Shown here in pieces: positions 54,692 to 62,955 of a stretch of DNA of 64,000 nt. The notes below the pieces were generated by a model that had not been told where the DNA came from, searched no databases, and saw only the letters and a list, made by a program, of their open reading frames with translations. The DNA comes from Lachnospiraceae bacterium (GTDB lineage: Bacteria > Bacillota > Clostridia > Lachnospirales > Lachnospiraceae), in contig JAAVHZ010000021.1 of the NCBI GenBank assembly GCA_014799465.1, positions 17,596 to 81,595 on the forward strand, given 5' to 3'. The translations under genes and the position numbers were made by a program. Within the stretch, counting starts at the first letter, position 1. Every line of letters begins with the position of its first letter.

Positions 54692-56046
54692 ATATACAAC
54701 AGGATTTAGTACAAAGAGATTTAAAATATATATGGCATCCATGTTCGCAGATGAAGGATTATGAAGAACTGCAGCCTATTGTTATTGACAGGGGAGAGGG
54801 TGTATTTCTGTATGATAAGAACGGAAAAGAATATTTGGATATTGTAAGTTCATGGTGGTGCAATCTGCTTGGGCACTGCAATCCTAAAATTAATGAAGGA
54901 ATTAAAAATCAGCTTGATAAATTAGAACATGTTATTTTTGCAAACTTTTCACATGAGCCGGCAATTACTCTTTGTGAGCAGCTTATGGAGATTATTCCAA
55001 AGGGTCTTACAAAATTTAATTTTTCAGATAATGGTTCTGCTTCTGTGGAGTGTGCCCTTAAGATGGCTTTTCAGTACCAGTATCAGACAGGACATCCTGA
55101 AAAGAAGAAATTCATGTGCTTTTCTGATGCATATCATGGAGAAACGATAGGTGCATTATCTGTAGGATGTCTTGATTTATATGCCAAAATATATCAGCCG
55201 ATGCTAATGAGTACCATACATATACAGGCACCTGATTGCTACAGATGTCCATATGGGAAGTGTAGAGATTGCTGTAATGCAGAATGCTTTGAATATGCAG
55301 AAAAAGCTTTTGAACAGTATGCAGAAGAAACTTGTGCAATGATTGTAGAGCCATTACTTCAGGGAAGTGCGGGAATGAGAATATATCCGCCTATATATCT
55401 TAAAAAGTTAAGGGAGCTTTGCGACAAATATAATGTTCTGCTTATAGCAGATGAGATTGCTACGGGATTTGGAAGGACAGGAAAGATGTTCGCATTTTCA
55501 CATGCTGATGTAAACCCTGACATTATGTGCATTTCAAAAGGTCTTACAGGCGGATATATGCCGATGGCAATCACAATTACTACAGATGAGATTTATAATG
55601 CATTTTATGCTGATTACAATGAGGGCAAAGCATTTATGCACAGCCATACATACAGTGGCAATCCTCTTGGGTGTTCTGCAGCACTGGCAGTACAAAAAAT
55701 CTTCAGGGAAGAACCCATTCTTGAAAATGCATCAAAACGTGCAGTCTATCTTAATAAAAAGCTGAATGATGCACTTGTCGGGCATAAGAATGTAGGTGAG
55801 ATAAGGCATATCGGACTTATAAATGCTATAGAACTGACGCCTGATAAAAAAGCGAAGGCTGAGTATCCGTCAGAACAGAGAATAGGATATCAGATTTATA
55901 AAAAGGCACTTGAGAAGGGACTGATTTTAAGACCGCTTGGCAATGTACTCTATTTTAACCCTCCGCTTATTATAAATGAACAGGAAATTGATAAGGCGGT
56001 ATCTGTATGCAGGGAATGTGTTATTGAGGTATTAGGTGGTGACTAA
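54688..56046 (+). CDS. bioA: adenosylmethionine-8-amino-7-oxononanoate aminotransferase BioA
   Basis: 452 residues. Start YIWHPCSQMKDYEELQPIVI, SSWWCNLLGHCNP, the gly/ser loop FSDNGSASVECALKMAFQYQ, DEIATGFGRTGKMF and PLP lysine in CISKGLTGGYMPMAI. It transfers an amino group from S-adenosylmethionine to make diaminononanoate. A cysteine-rich stretch CYRCPYGKCRDCCNAEC is also found in BioA of many Firmicutes. It closes the operon, so all steps from pimelate to biotin are encoded here. Confidence 0.96.
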   Translation: MNIQQDLVQRDLKYIWHPCSQMKDYEELQPIVIDRGEGVFLYDKNGKEYLDIVSSWWCNLLGHCNPKINEGIKNQLDKLEHVIFANFSHEPAITLCEQLMEIIPKGLTKFNFSDNGSASVECALKMAFQYQYQTGHPEKKKFMCFSDAYHGETIGALSVGCLDLYAKIYQPMLMSTIHIQAPDCYRCPYGKCRDCCNAECFEYAEKAFEQYAEETCAMIVEPLLQGSAGMRIYPPIYLKKLRELCDKYNVLLIADEIATGFGRTGKMFAFSHADVNPDIMCISKGLTGGYMPMAITITTDEIYNAFYADYNEGKAFMHSHTYSGNPLGCSAALAVQKIFREEPILENASKRAVYLNKKLNDALVGHKNVGEIRHIGLINAIELTPDKKAKAEYPSEQRIGYQIYKKALEKGLILRPLGNVLYFNPPLIINEQEIDKAVSVCRECVIEVLGGD

Positions 56047-56048
56047 AG

Positions 56049-56070
56049 GCACATAATGCTATTTATGTGC
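56049..56070. terminator. short hairpin between converging bioA and DUF1349 genes
   Basis: GCACATAA (56049-56056) pairs with TTATGTGC (56063-56070). It overlaps the last codons of the leftward gene. It is small, so its strength is doubtful. Confidence 0.45.
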
Positions 56071-56655
56071 TGCCCATTTACATTCTGTAATTTCCATATC
56101 TGTAAATGTTGCTTTAAAGGAAGATTGCTCCGGACTGCAGGCGTATATTCCGACTTTTATTTGTCTGGAGCCTTCCCACATATGACATATCCTCATCTGC
56201 TTAAAATTAACACCATCCGTACTGCATTCTATGCAGTAGTCACTTTCTCTTCTGCTGAAACGATACCACATTTCTTTTATATCTGCTGAAATGTCCGTGG
56301 TTGCCCAATCAGAATAACCATGATTTGTCACAACGCTTCCAAGCCTCTGGTATTCAGTATTTTCATACTCAATAGAGGCTTTTAGCCAGTTGTCGCTATC
56401 TAAGTACATTGCAATTCCGCATTGGTCAAAACGGCATTTACTTTCAAAATGTGTTTTTACCACAAAAGAAAAATATGGTTCGGATATATCTATCTGTAAC
56501 ACAGGGGCATTATCATTTTGAAAACCGTAATATGTTCTCTGCCATAAATCTGTCTTCGGTTCTGTAATAATTTCTACTGAGGTTTCAGTTATAACCGCCT
56601 GTTTTGGTTCTCTTACCCATACAGGTTTATTTTTTATAAAATCAATTTTTTCCAT
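56059..56655 (-). CDS. DUF1349 domain protein
   Basis: 198 residues, leftward, with AGGAGGATTAA before its ATG. Beta-sandwich pattern of DUF1349: DLWQRTYYGFQNDNAPVLQI, SKCRFDQCGIAMYLDSDNWL, KASIEYE and RQIKVGIYACSPEQSSFKAT. The fold resembles concanavalin-type lectin/glucanase domains and may bind sugar, but no function is proven. No signal peptide is seen. Confidence 0.88.
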   Translation of the reverse strand: MEKIDFIKNKPVWVREPKQAVITETSVEIITEPKTDLWQRTYYGFQNDNAPVLQIDISEPYFSFVVKTHFESKCRFDQCGIAMYLDSDNWLKASIEYENTEYQRLGSVVTNHGYSDWATTDISADIKEMWYRFSRRESDYCIECSTDGVNFKQMRICHMWEGSRQIKVGIYACSPEQSSFKATFTDMEITECKWAAHK

Positions 56656-56840
56656 TAGTTAATCCTCCTTTGATATTATTTATAAATAATATAACTGATT
56701 TAATATTTAAGTCAATGCTTTTTAAATGCAGATTTTTCTGGATTGATTTTTAAATGAAGAAAAGATATACTTACAAAAAGACAATGTTGCGGTGATGTTT
56801 AAACATACTTGGAAATCTTAGTAATGTTGGAGGTAAATTA

Positions 56841-57269
56841 ATGGATAAATTATCAAAAGACGCTGAAAAAATAATGAATGAACGATTTGGTAAGGATAGT
56901 ATTATTGCATTGGCAACAACAGTTGATGATGTACCTTATGTACGTAGTGTGAATGCATTTTATTTTGAGGGTGCATTTTATGTACTGACTTATGGATTGT
57001 CAAATAAAATGAAACAAATTGAGAAAAATCCTATTGTTGCAATTGCGGGCGAATGGTTTACTGCACATGGTAAAGGTGTTAATTTGGGTTATTTCGGAAA
57101 AGTAGAAAATGAGATTATTGCTGAAAAGATGAAAATAATATTTTCTGAATGGATTGATAATGGTCATAATAATTTTGAGGATATAAATACTTGTATTTTG
57201 TGTATTGATTTAATGGATGGAATATTGTTTTCACATGGGACACGTTATGAAATCGATTTTTCAAAGTAG
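56841..57269 (+). CDS. pyridoxamine 5'-phosphate oxidase-family (FMN-binding) protein
   Basis: 142 residues with TTGGAGG before ATG. Split-barrel pattern: SIIALATTVDDVPYVRSVNA, FYFEGAFYVLTYGLSNKMKQ, IEKNPIVAIAGEWF and CILCIDLMDGILF. Such small proteins bind flavin and may be reductases. The next 280 bases (57270-57551) have no gene; they are AT-rich and lead into the toxin array. Confidence 0.82.
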   Translation: MDKLSKDAEKIMNERFGKDSIIALATTVDDVPYVRSVNAFYFEGAFYVLTYGLSNKMKQIEKNPIVAIAGEWFTAHGKGVNLGYFGKVENEIIAEKMKIIFSEWIDNGHNNFEDINTCILCIDLMDGILFSHGTRYEIDFSK

Positions 57270-57551
57270 TCACAAATCTAATTGTGGAAGTATGAATATG
57301 GAATAATTTAGGTTAAGTAATTCTTGACTAAAAAATCACAGTATGTGAAAATGAATATAAAATAGGAAAAAGGGGCAAAAGAGAAAAAAAGAAGGGAAAA
57401 ATACACATCTGGAACTAAATCCCAAGTCAATATCTCTTTTTACGTTTATGTAAAATTATATCCCGATAAAACATCACTAAGGAGGAGTAAAATAATGCAA
57501 AAAAACACAGTATCAACAGGAATATTATCATAAACAGCAAAATCAAACAGT

Positions 57552-57689
57552 ATGGAAAGTACTACAGGCAGCAGGGGAATATATAAATATGACAGTCTTA
57601 ACAGAATGAGTGAAGCCGTAATGGAAGACGGAAGGTATGGTATGGAAAAGGAAATAATGTATGTTAAACAAGTTTATAGAAAAAATTAG
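57552..57689 (+). pseudogene. Rhs/YD-repeat remnant
   Basis: A 45-codon scrap with IYKYDSLNRMSEAVMEDGRY, the YD-repeat signature of Rhs toxin shells, then an end in unrelated sequence. The main Rhs gene, normally thousands of bases, is gone. It overlaps the immunity-like gene at 57661. Confidence 0.65.
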
Positions 57690-58077
57690 AAATAATGATA
57701 TTATTAATGTGAGTTTTTTTGCATATTGTGATGTGGATGAATTATTAGACATGAGAGATGATGAAGAATTTGACTCAGAGTGGATGAGAGTATATAATAT
57801 TCTAAATGAAATTAATATTGAAGATTCTGAAAAACAAATCATTGATAGAATACGAGAAAAGAGTTTTATACGGATATATAATTTATCAGAGTCGAGTGAT
57901 ATAGCAAGTTGTGTTTCTGATGACTTTGAAATAATATGTAAAGCATGTATTTCTGGTTACGATGATAAGTGGTTGAATTCCCTTATTATGTCATATGCTA
58001 AAAATGAATTTCCATGTGGTAAATTGGAAATAACAGAATATAATTTGACTGACTCTATTAATTATTTATTAAATTAG
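57661..58077 (+). CDS. immunity-type protein, 138 residues
   Basis: Acidic, helical protein (YCDVDELLDMRDDEEFDSEW, MRVYNILNEI; DDKWLNSLIMSYAKNEFPCG). I do not recognise the family, but size, acidity and place in a decayed Rhs array fit an immunity protein. GGAAAAGGAAATA precedes its ATG. The 28-bp array repeat follows three bases after the stop. Confidence 0.6.
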   Translation: MLNKFIEKIRNNDIINVSFFAYCDVDELLDMRDDEEFDSEWMRVYNILNEINIEDSEKQIIDRIREKSFIRIYNLSESSDIASCVSDDFEIICKACISGYDDKWLNSLIMSYAKNEFPCGKLEITEYNLTDSINYLLN

Positions 58078-58080
58078 GTT

Positions 58081-58108
58081 TATACTTTAGGACATCCAAC
58101 TTCCTAAA
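58081..58108 (+). repeat. 28-bp toxin-array repeat, copy 1
   Basis: Sequence opens TATACTTTAGGACATCCAAC and ends TTCCTAAA. It lies directly after the immunity gene 57661-58077 and is followed by a small hairpin TCATTTG / CAAATGA (58110-58127). Related copies are at 59763 and 61077. Confidence 0.7.
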
Positions 58109-58154
58109 TTCATTTGCAGACAAATGAATTTGGTATATGAAAGGAAAAAGTTCA

Positions 58155-58589
58155 TATGAAGGCAATTAGAATGAAGAGAATACGTTTAATTCTCCAGTTG
58201 TTGTAGTAAAAATGTGGATGGTAAGAATAAGAAATTTATTAAGGGTGAACGTTTGAAATATTATCCGATAGGTATGCCATTGTTTTCAGCAAGCAGGGGT
58301 ATGAAGAGACTATATAAAGTCAACATTTCAAGAAGATCTTGAGATAACAAGGTATGATTTAGATGCATAGGAAAAAGATTGGATCTCAGAAAGATGTGAT
58401 GATGTAGAAGGATTATTAACTGGTTTTTCTTATGATTATGAGATTATACATAAGTTAAAAAAATTGATAAGTAATGAAAAATTGAGCGAATATAATAGTA
58501 TTTTGTTATTATATAATTTTCAGTATGAAAAAGTCTATATAAATAAAAGAATGGATTATATTGGTTGTGTAGATGTAAATATTAATTAA
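58155..58589 (+). pseudogene. decayed immunity-type gene
   Basis: Coding pieces in shifting frames: KYYPIGMPLFSASRGMKRLY, then FQEDLEITRYDLDA, a TAG at 58368, then KDWISERCDDVEGLLTGFSY and YNFQYEKVYINKRMDYIGCV. At least one frameshift and one stop. The pattern suggests an Rhs-array immunity gene, family not certain. Confidence 0.5.
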
Positions 58590-58644
58590 ATTAAATAAGG
58601 GATGTAATAGTCTTTATTAAGATTATTGCATCCTTTTGGCTATA

Positions 58645-58886
58645 ATAGAAGCCACCATTACACAAGATATGATTGGAGCGGGTAGTCCTGCTAAATCATT
58701 CATAAAGCCGGCAGGTTTTGTTGGACAAAAAAGGCACGCAAGAGGGCATTTATTAGGTAAGAGTTGGGTGGCTCTGGAAGTGACCTTAGAAATTTAGTAA
58801 CAATTTACTAAAATCCAGTTAATAATCCAGTAATGAGTTCAATTGAAAAAGAAGTTAGGAAAACGGCAGAAGGAGGAGAGGATTGA
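58645..58886 (+). pseudogene. remnant of a DNA/RNA non-specific nuclease toxin tip
   Basis: GAGSPAKSFIKPAGF, then QKRHARGHLLGKS, then after a frameshift near 58767 GGSGSDLRNLVTIY, an in-frame TAA in place of the expected glutamine, and NPVNNPVMSSIEKEVRKTAE. The RGHLLG and DxRNLVTxxxxxN blocks belong to the Endonuclease_NS_2-type toxins. Start, end and frame are all lost. Confidence 0.7.
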
Positions 58887-58923
58887 AGATTATCAAACAA
58901 TATTAAACAGAAAGTAGGAATAT

Positions 58924-59263
58924 ATGAATTATGATATTAATATGATTTTGCCTTTTCAAAAGGAAAATTGTAAAGAGAATTCATGGGAAGAGGTAGAAAA
59001 AAGGATAGGAATTATATTTCCGGAAGATTATAAAGAGTTTATAGATTCTTATGGAGAAGGAAGTATTAATGAATTTTTTATGGATATTGCCACCATTTTG
59101 TAAAAACGAAAATCTAAATTCAATAAAAAGATTTAAGGTAATGCAAGAGTCGTACGATAGTATAAAAAAGAATTTTCAGATTTATAATAGTAATGATTTA
59201 TTTGTAGTGGAAGAACTGTCAATGAATGCAGATGGAAATAGATGTAATAAAACTTGGGAATGA
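58924..59263 (+). pseudogene. SMI1/KNR4-type immunity gene with frameshift
   Basis: From ATG 58924: SWEEVEKRIGIIFPEDYKEF, then IDSYGEGSINEF, the hallmark of SMI1/KNR4 immunity proteins. At the T6 run 59085-59090 the frame shifts by one base and LWILPPFCKNENLNSIKRF continues in the frame that ends at 59263. Removing one T would restore the join. The C-terminus is also replaced by unrelated sequence (SGYPTGKVNEPKPSGF lies just after in another frame). Confidence 0.65.
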
Positions 59264-59338
59264 TATAGTTTCTGGCTATCCGACTGGAAAAGTTAATGAA
59301 CCAAAACCATCAGGATTTTAAAATAAAGAGGTGATTGT

Positions 59339-59755
59339 ATGTATAGAGAGTTAGATGATTTATTATCAGAGGAATCAACAATTGATTGGTGGTATGATGA
59401 TGGTTTTCTTATTGCACAAAATATTATGAATAATTTTTCAAAGGATGATTGGGAAAAACTTTCAAATGATGTATTAGATAAAGACTTAGAATGGCAAAAA
59501 AAATTAGTATATTGCCTTGATAATCAAATAATAGAAGAGGAACTTGAGATAATAGGTAAATTGTTTTGTACAAATGATGATGAGTTGCTGGAAATGTGTA
59601 TTGATGCATTGCGCTCGTTTGATAATGAAATAGGACATACATATGTAAAAATGCATCCTCAAATTATAGAAGAAGCTAAAAACAGAATGAATATTGCAGG
59701 GAATGCTACAAAAAGAATGTTACAACATTTTTTGGAAGTTTTTACTATTCATTAA
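59339..59755 (+). CDS. immunity-type protein, 138 residues
   Basis: Acidic helical protein with WWYDDGFLIAQNIMNNFSKD and repeated helix pairs (IIGKLFCTNDDELLEMCIDA, LRSF), HEAT-like in look, a form frequent in immunity proteins of polymorphic toxins. AAAGAGGTG precedes its ATG. The toxin it once paired with is not left in front. Copy 2 of the 28-bp repeat follows. Confidence 0.65.
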   Translation: MYRELDDLLSEESTIDWWYDDGFLIAQNIMNNFSKDDWEKLSNDVLDKDLEWQKKLVYCLDNQIIEEELEIIGKLFCTNDDELLEMCIDALRSFDNEIGHTYVKMHPQIIEEAKNRMNIAGNATKRMLQHFLEVFTIH

Positions 59756-59762
59756 TTATGGA

Positions 59763-59790
59763 TATACTTTAGTACTCACAACTCACTAAA
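59763..59790 (+). repeat. 28-bp toxin-array repeat, copy 2
   Basis: Opens TATACTTTAGTACTCACAAC and ends TCACTAAA, seven bases after the stop of the 59339 immunity gene. A short hairpin AAATCC / GGATTT follows at about 59806-59830. Confidence 0.65.
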
Positions 59791-59874
59791 TCCTTTTTAA
59801 ATAAATCCATTTGAACGGATTTGATGTGATTAAGAATATACATGTACCATTAGTTGATTAGTAGGAGAATAGAG

Positions 59875-60437
59875 ATGATTGAAATGATTAAAAATAGTGC
59901 TGTTTCATTTCACATAAGAGTAGATATACAAGGTATTGAACAAATGCTTAGCTATATTGAGAAAAATAATATTAATGGTAAGGAACACCTACAGTTAATT
60001 ATTTAGGGAAAAACAGAAGATTTGAAATACAACTTAATAACCAAGAGGATAGAATAATAATCACTGAGGATATTATAAAAATATGTATGGATGACGAGGA
60101 GATTGATTATTTAAAGCAGAGATTAGAAGAAGCGTTGGTAAGTAAATATTTCTATCTTTCAGAAATATGCGAAAGAAATTATAAGAATAGAAACATAACT
60201 TTAATGAAGTACTATCTGAAGACAGCTAGATTCGTGAAAACGGCTACAAGAGCCATAAGTTATGCGGCGACATTCACACAGGCAACAGGTTGCACAGTCA
60301 GGGGAATGAAAAATGTCTGGAAAAACATAAAAGACAGAAACTTCTTTACCAAGCAGAACGCAGCAGAAATGGCAGGACTTGCTACAAATACATTCACAGC
60401 ATTACATAATAATAATGGTGGATATCTGAACATTTGA
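59875..60437 (+). pseudogene. immunity gene fused to Rhs pre-toxin sequence
   Basis: First part from ATG 59875 (SAVSFHIRVDIQGIEQMLSY) shifts frame near 59995 and goes on as NYLGKNRRFEIQLNNQEDR, then MDDEEIDYLKQRLEEALVSK. The last ~70 residues (KTARFVKTATRAISYAATF, NFFTKQNAAEMAGLATNTFT) are Rhs pre-toxin region. A TGA at 60435 separates it from the EndoU-like tip. This is a recombination joint of an immunity gene and a toxin stub. Confidence 0.5.
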
Positions 60438-60440
60438 GGA

Positions 60441-60788
60441 AATGAGAGTGGTAGTGGCTTTAATTTTGATAATCCTGTAGATTTAACTGATTTTAGAAAA
60501 GACCATATCTTAAATAATCATAAATATGGTGTAGGTAAACCAGATAAAACAGAATTTCCACAAAATAGGAGTGATAAAGAAATACTTCGTTATGTTTCTG
60601 ATGTTGCAACATACCCTAAAGCAACTTAAGGAATGGGAAAATGGGATTCTCCTTATGCTATTGGTATAAGATAAGGAATAGAAAAATGAGTTGATTTTTA
60701 TCCAGAGGTTAATCCGAAATATAGCGGAAAAATATCAACAGCATATACATTGAATACACCTCAAAATCCACCGAAAGGGGGGAAATTA
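60441..60788 (+). pseudogene. EndoU-like nuclease toxin tip, inactivated
   Basis: NFDNPVDLTDFRKDHILNNH, KYGVGKPDKTEFPQNRSDKE, ILRYVSDVATYP, GMGKWDSPYAIGIR and VDFYPEVNPKYSGKISTAY in one frame, broken by TAA, TAA and TGA codons. The HILNxHKYG opening and the ending fit bacterial EndoU-type toxin domains of Rhs proteins. The immunity gene that follows is intact. Confidence 0.65.
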
Positions 60789-61058
60789 ATGGAGCTAAAA
60801 TTGCTTGAGTTGATAAGAGGATGTGAAGAATATCTTGATAAAGAATCAGTTGATGAAGTTATGCACTTTTATAGGCATGGTGAATATGAAATGGCATTAG
60901 AGGGGCTGATTATTGAAATGATAAAAGTACAAAAATATCCTAAAAATTATACAGCAGACTCGATTAATGACTTAGTGCTATATTATCATTTAAATGTTGA
61001 AAGTGTATTTGATTATTGTTTTTGGGAAAAATTTGAAAAGTGGATTTCGAAAAATTGA
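60789..61058 (+). CDS. MafI-like immunity protein for EndoU-type toxin
   Basis: 89 residues from ATG 60789, behind AAAGGGGGGAAA; an ATG at 60750 lies in the toxin remnant. ELKLLELIRGCEEYLDKESV, DEVMHFYRHGEYEMALEGL matches the MafI family of small helical immunity proteins that protect from EndoU toxins. It is intact although its toxin is broken. Copy 3 of the 28-bp repeat follows. Confidence 0.7.
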   Translation: MELKLLELIRGCEEYLDKESVDEVMHFYRHGEYEMALEGLIIEMIKVQKYPKNYTADSINDLVLYYHLNVESVFDYCFWEKFEKWISKN

Positions 61059-61076
61059 AACTATTTTAATTGTGAT

Positions 61077-61104
61077 TATACTTTAGTACTCCCAACTTCC
61101 TGTT
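61077..61104 (+). repeat. 28-bp toxin-array repeat, copy 3
   Basis: Opens TATACTTTAGTACTCCCAAC and ends TTCCTGTT, 18 bases after the MafI-like gene. It is followed by a hairpin GACCAGT / ACTGGTC at 61121-61147. Confidence 0.7.
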
Positions 61105-61172
61105 ATTGAATAAATATGTATGACCAGTTATGTATATCATGACTGGTCTGTATTTAATAAAATTGCTAATAA

Positions 61173-61544
61173 GTCAAGAGTGGTAGTGATTCTGGTATTG
61201 GAGAGTATGCAGATGTAGGAGGACATCATATACATGCCAAAGCTGTTTTTAGAGGAGATGTTGACTATGACTCTGAAAGAGGACTTTCAATTAGCCAAGA
61301 ATTTATGGAGAAAAACGGACTAAATCATCAGATAATCACCTCAAAGCAACGCAAGTTGTTTAAAGAATTGTATGAAAGTGGCAGACCGAATACATTGGAT
61401 GAACATATGAGAACTGCAAGAGAGGCTTTAAAAGCAGGTGGAGCAAGTGACAGTCTGATAAATGACTTGTTGATAAAGTCGTTGGCTAATTTGAAAGAAC
61501 AAGGTGTAACACAGCCAACTAGAATACCATGGTATTCAAAATAA
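61173..61544 (+). pseudogene. start-less GHH/HNH-type nuclease toxin tip
   Basis: An open frame from the stop at 61170-61172 to 61544, without a start at its head: YADVGGHHIHAKAVFRGDVD, then GLSISQEFMEKNGLNHQ and TREALKAGG-like helices, ending PTRIPWYSK. The GGHHIHAK element is the GHH mark of HNH-like Rhs toxins. It is an orphan C-terminal cassette that could be joined to an Rhs shell by recombination. The ATG at 61305 gives only the back part. Confidence 0.6.
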
Positions 61545-61565
61545 TTATAGAATGGAGAATTCATA

Positions 61566-61922
61566 ATGAAAGATTTATTAAGTTATTTTGGAGAAATGTT
61601 AATTAATGAGGTAAGAGACAGGACTATACGTGGATTTGACATGAGAATTACTGGTAAAATGAAAGATGAGAGTTCTAAAAAGTTATTTGAGAAAGTCCAA
61701 CAGATGAGTGATGAGCAACGTCTGGTAATAGAAAAAATTATACCTCAGATTGTTGATTTGAGTATTCATAATATGCTTTGTATGATTGAGGAAAATGCAA
61801 ATATAGATATGCAAGTAGAAAATGAAATCATATCTGAACTAAGTGATGGATTAGCCGGAGAATTGTATACAGAAGATGGATGGATTCAAAGATTTTCGAA
61901 GCAACGTTATGAAGAAATATAA
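61566..61922 (+). CDS. immunity-type protein after the GHH toxin tip
   Basis: 118 residues, AATGGAGAATTC before the ATG. Helical, acidic: DLLSYFGEMLINEVRDRTIR, then MSDEQRLVIEKIIPQIVDLS and ELSDGLAGELYTEDGWIQRF. Its place right behind an orphan toxin tip makes it the likely cognate immunity protein. I cannot name the family. Confidence 0.65.
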   Translation: MKDLLSYFGEMLINEVRDRTIRGFDMRITGKMKDESSKKLFEKVQQMSDEQRLVIEKIIPQIVDLSIHNMLCMIEENANIDMQVENEIISELSDGLAGELYTEDGWIQRFSKQRYEEI

Positions 61923-61950
61923 GAATAATAGTTTATAAAGAGTAAAATGA

Positions 61951-62241
61951 ATTGTTAAGGGCTATGTTGAACAAAATGCTAATCCGGAAGTCGCTTTGTA
62001 TACAAAATCTTTAGGGTTTAATAATAGTAAAGGTAATACAGGAGGACAATTTAAGCGGTTAGGAGCAGAGGAACATTATGGATTATCACCACATGTGCAT
62101 CAATCAATAAGGAATGTTGCTCCAAACGGAACAATATATGGGAGAACTGGAAAAACTGTAGGTATTGATACTTTGTCTCCAAGCAACAAAGATGTTAAAC
62201 AGTTATATGAGTATCTTAGTAATGGAAAATATCATCAATAG
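61951..62241 (+). pseudogene. start-less polymorphic toxin tip (type 24-like)
   Basis: Open frame with no head start: IVKGYVEQNANPEVALYTKS, GGQFKRLGAEEHYGLSPHVH, then RTGKTVGIDTLSPSNKDVKQ and a C-terminal YEYLSNGKYHQ. The pattern resembles the type 24 toxin domain of Rhs-like proteins. It keeps an open frame to its end, so it is a displaced cassette rather than a decayed one. Confidence 0.55.
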
Positions 62242-62250
62242 GAGAATTTT

Positions 62251-62538
62251 ATGAAGAAAGAACAGATTAATTTTTTTGAGGAGTTAGCATATATACAAGA
62301 ATACTGCGTAAATGTTTCATTAAGTAAAGAAGATAAATATTGTAATACGGAAGAACTTTTAAAAGATGTAACAGGCGAAGTTATTTATAGAATTATGGAA
62401 TTATTTGATGGTTATGGAGGTGAATTGCAAAGATGTAATATTGTTAATACTGTAACAGGCGAAGTTATTAATGAAGGTATAGAATTACATGATAAATGTG
62501 TAGAATTTTTAGAAAGTCCTTACAATGACAAGAAATAA
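62251..62538 (+). CDS. immunity-type protein after the type 24-like tip
   Basis: 95 residues with AATAGGAGAATTTT before ATG. Helical: INFFEELAYIQEYCVNVSLS, EELLKDVTGEVIYRIMELFD. Notable is the repeated VTGEVI(N/Y) in two places (about 42 and 71). It lies 9 bases behind the toxin tip, so it is the likely partner. The family is not recognised. Confidence 0.6.
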   Translation: MKKEQINFFEELAYIQEYCVNVSLSKEDKYCNTEELLKDVTGEVIYRIMELFDGYGGELQRCNIVNTVTGEVINEGIELHDKCVEFLESPYNDKK

Positions 62539-62590
62539 AAAGTAAGGTATATTGCTGATAAAATTTGATTATAATTATGCATATAAGCTG

Positions 62591-62719
62591 GTTTTTCAGT
62601 ATATAGAAACATTTTATTACATAGTAAGAATACATAGTCATTGTGGTTATTTGTCACCAAATGAATTCAAGGAGAAATATCATAATGAATTAAGAAAAAT
62701 GAAATTAATTGTAGGATAA
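62591..62719 (+). mobile_element. IS3-family transposase C-terminal remnant
   Basis: VFQYIETFYYIVRIHSHCGY followed by LSPNEFKEKYHNELRKM is the end of an IS3-type OrfB integrase domain, which normally reads YIExFYNxxRxHSxLGYxSPxxFE. Only about 42 codons remain. It closes the toxin array on the right. Confidence 0.7.
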
Positions 62720-62732
62720 AAGGATGTTATGA

Positions 62733-62889
62733 AAAAAGTTCACGTTTAATTTATTCTCATTTGCCACTTGTTGGCAGAGCAATTTTTGATGAGCAGCAAC
62801 TTCTCTATAATGCTCTTTTGGAATGGATTGATACTTTTGAAAGGCAATTCAGAGAGGAATTGGAATATGGCAAAGAAAGTAACGAATAG
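62733..62889 (+). pseudogene. short coding scrap of unknown origin
   Basis: A piece reading SRLIYSHLPLVGRAIFDEQQ, LLYNALLEWIDTFERQFREE to a TAG at 62889, without start. It looks like the C-terminus of an unknown protein, perhaps tied to the neighbouring IS. Confidence 0.3.
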
Positions 62890-62955
62890 TTTTCAATGAA
62901 TTAAAGGCACGGTTTATAAGTAATTATACAAAATTAGTTTGAGGTGAAACATCTT

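Noticed and set aside
55240..55300. Cysteine-rich insert of BioA as a new metal site
   Set aside because: A similar cysteine pattern is found in BioA proteins of other Firmicutes, so it is not special to this strain.
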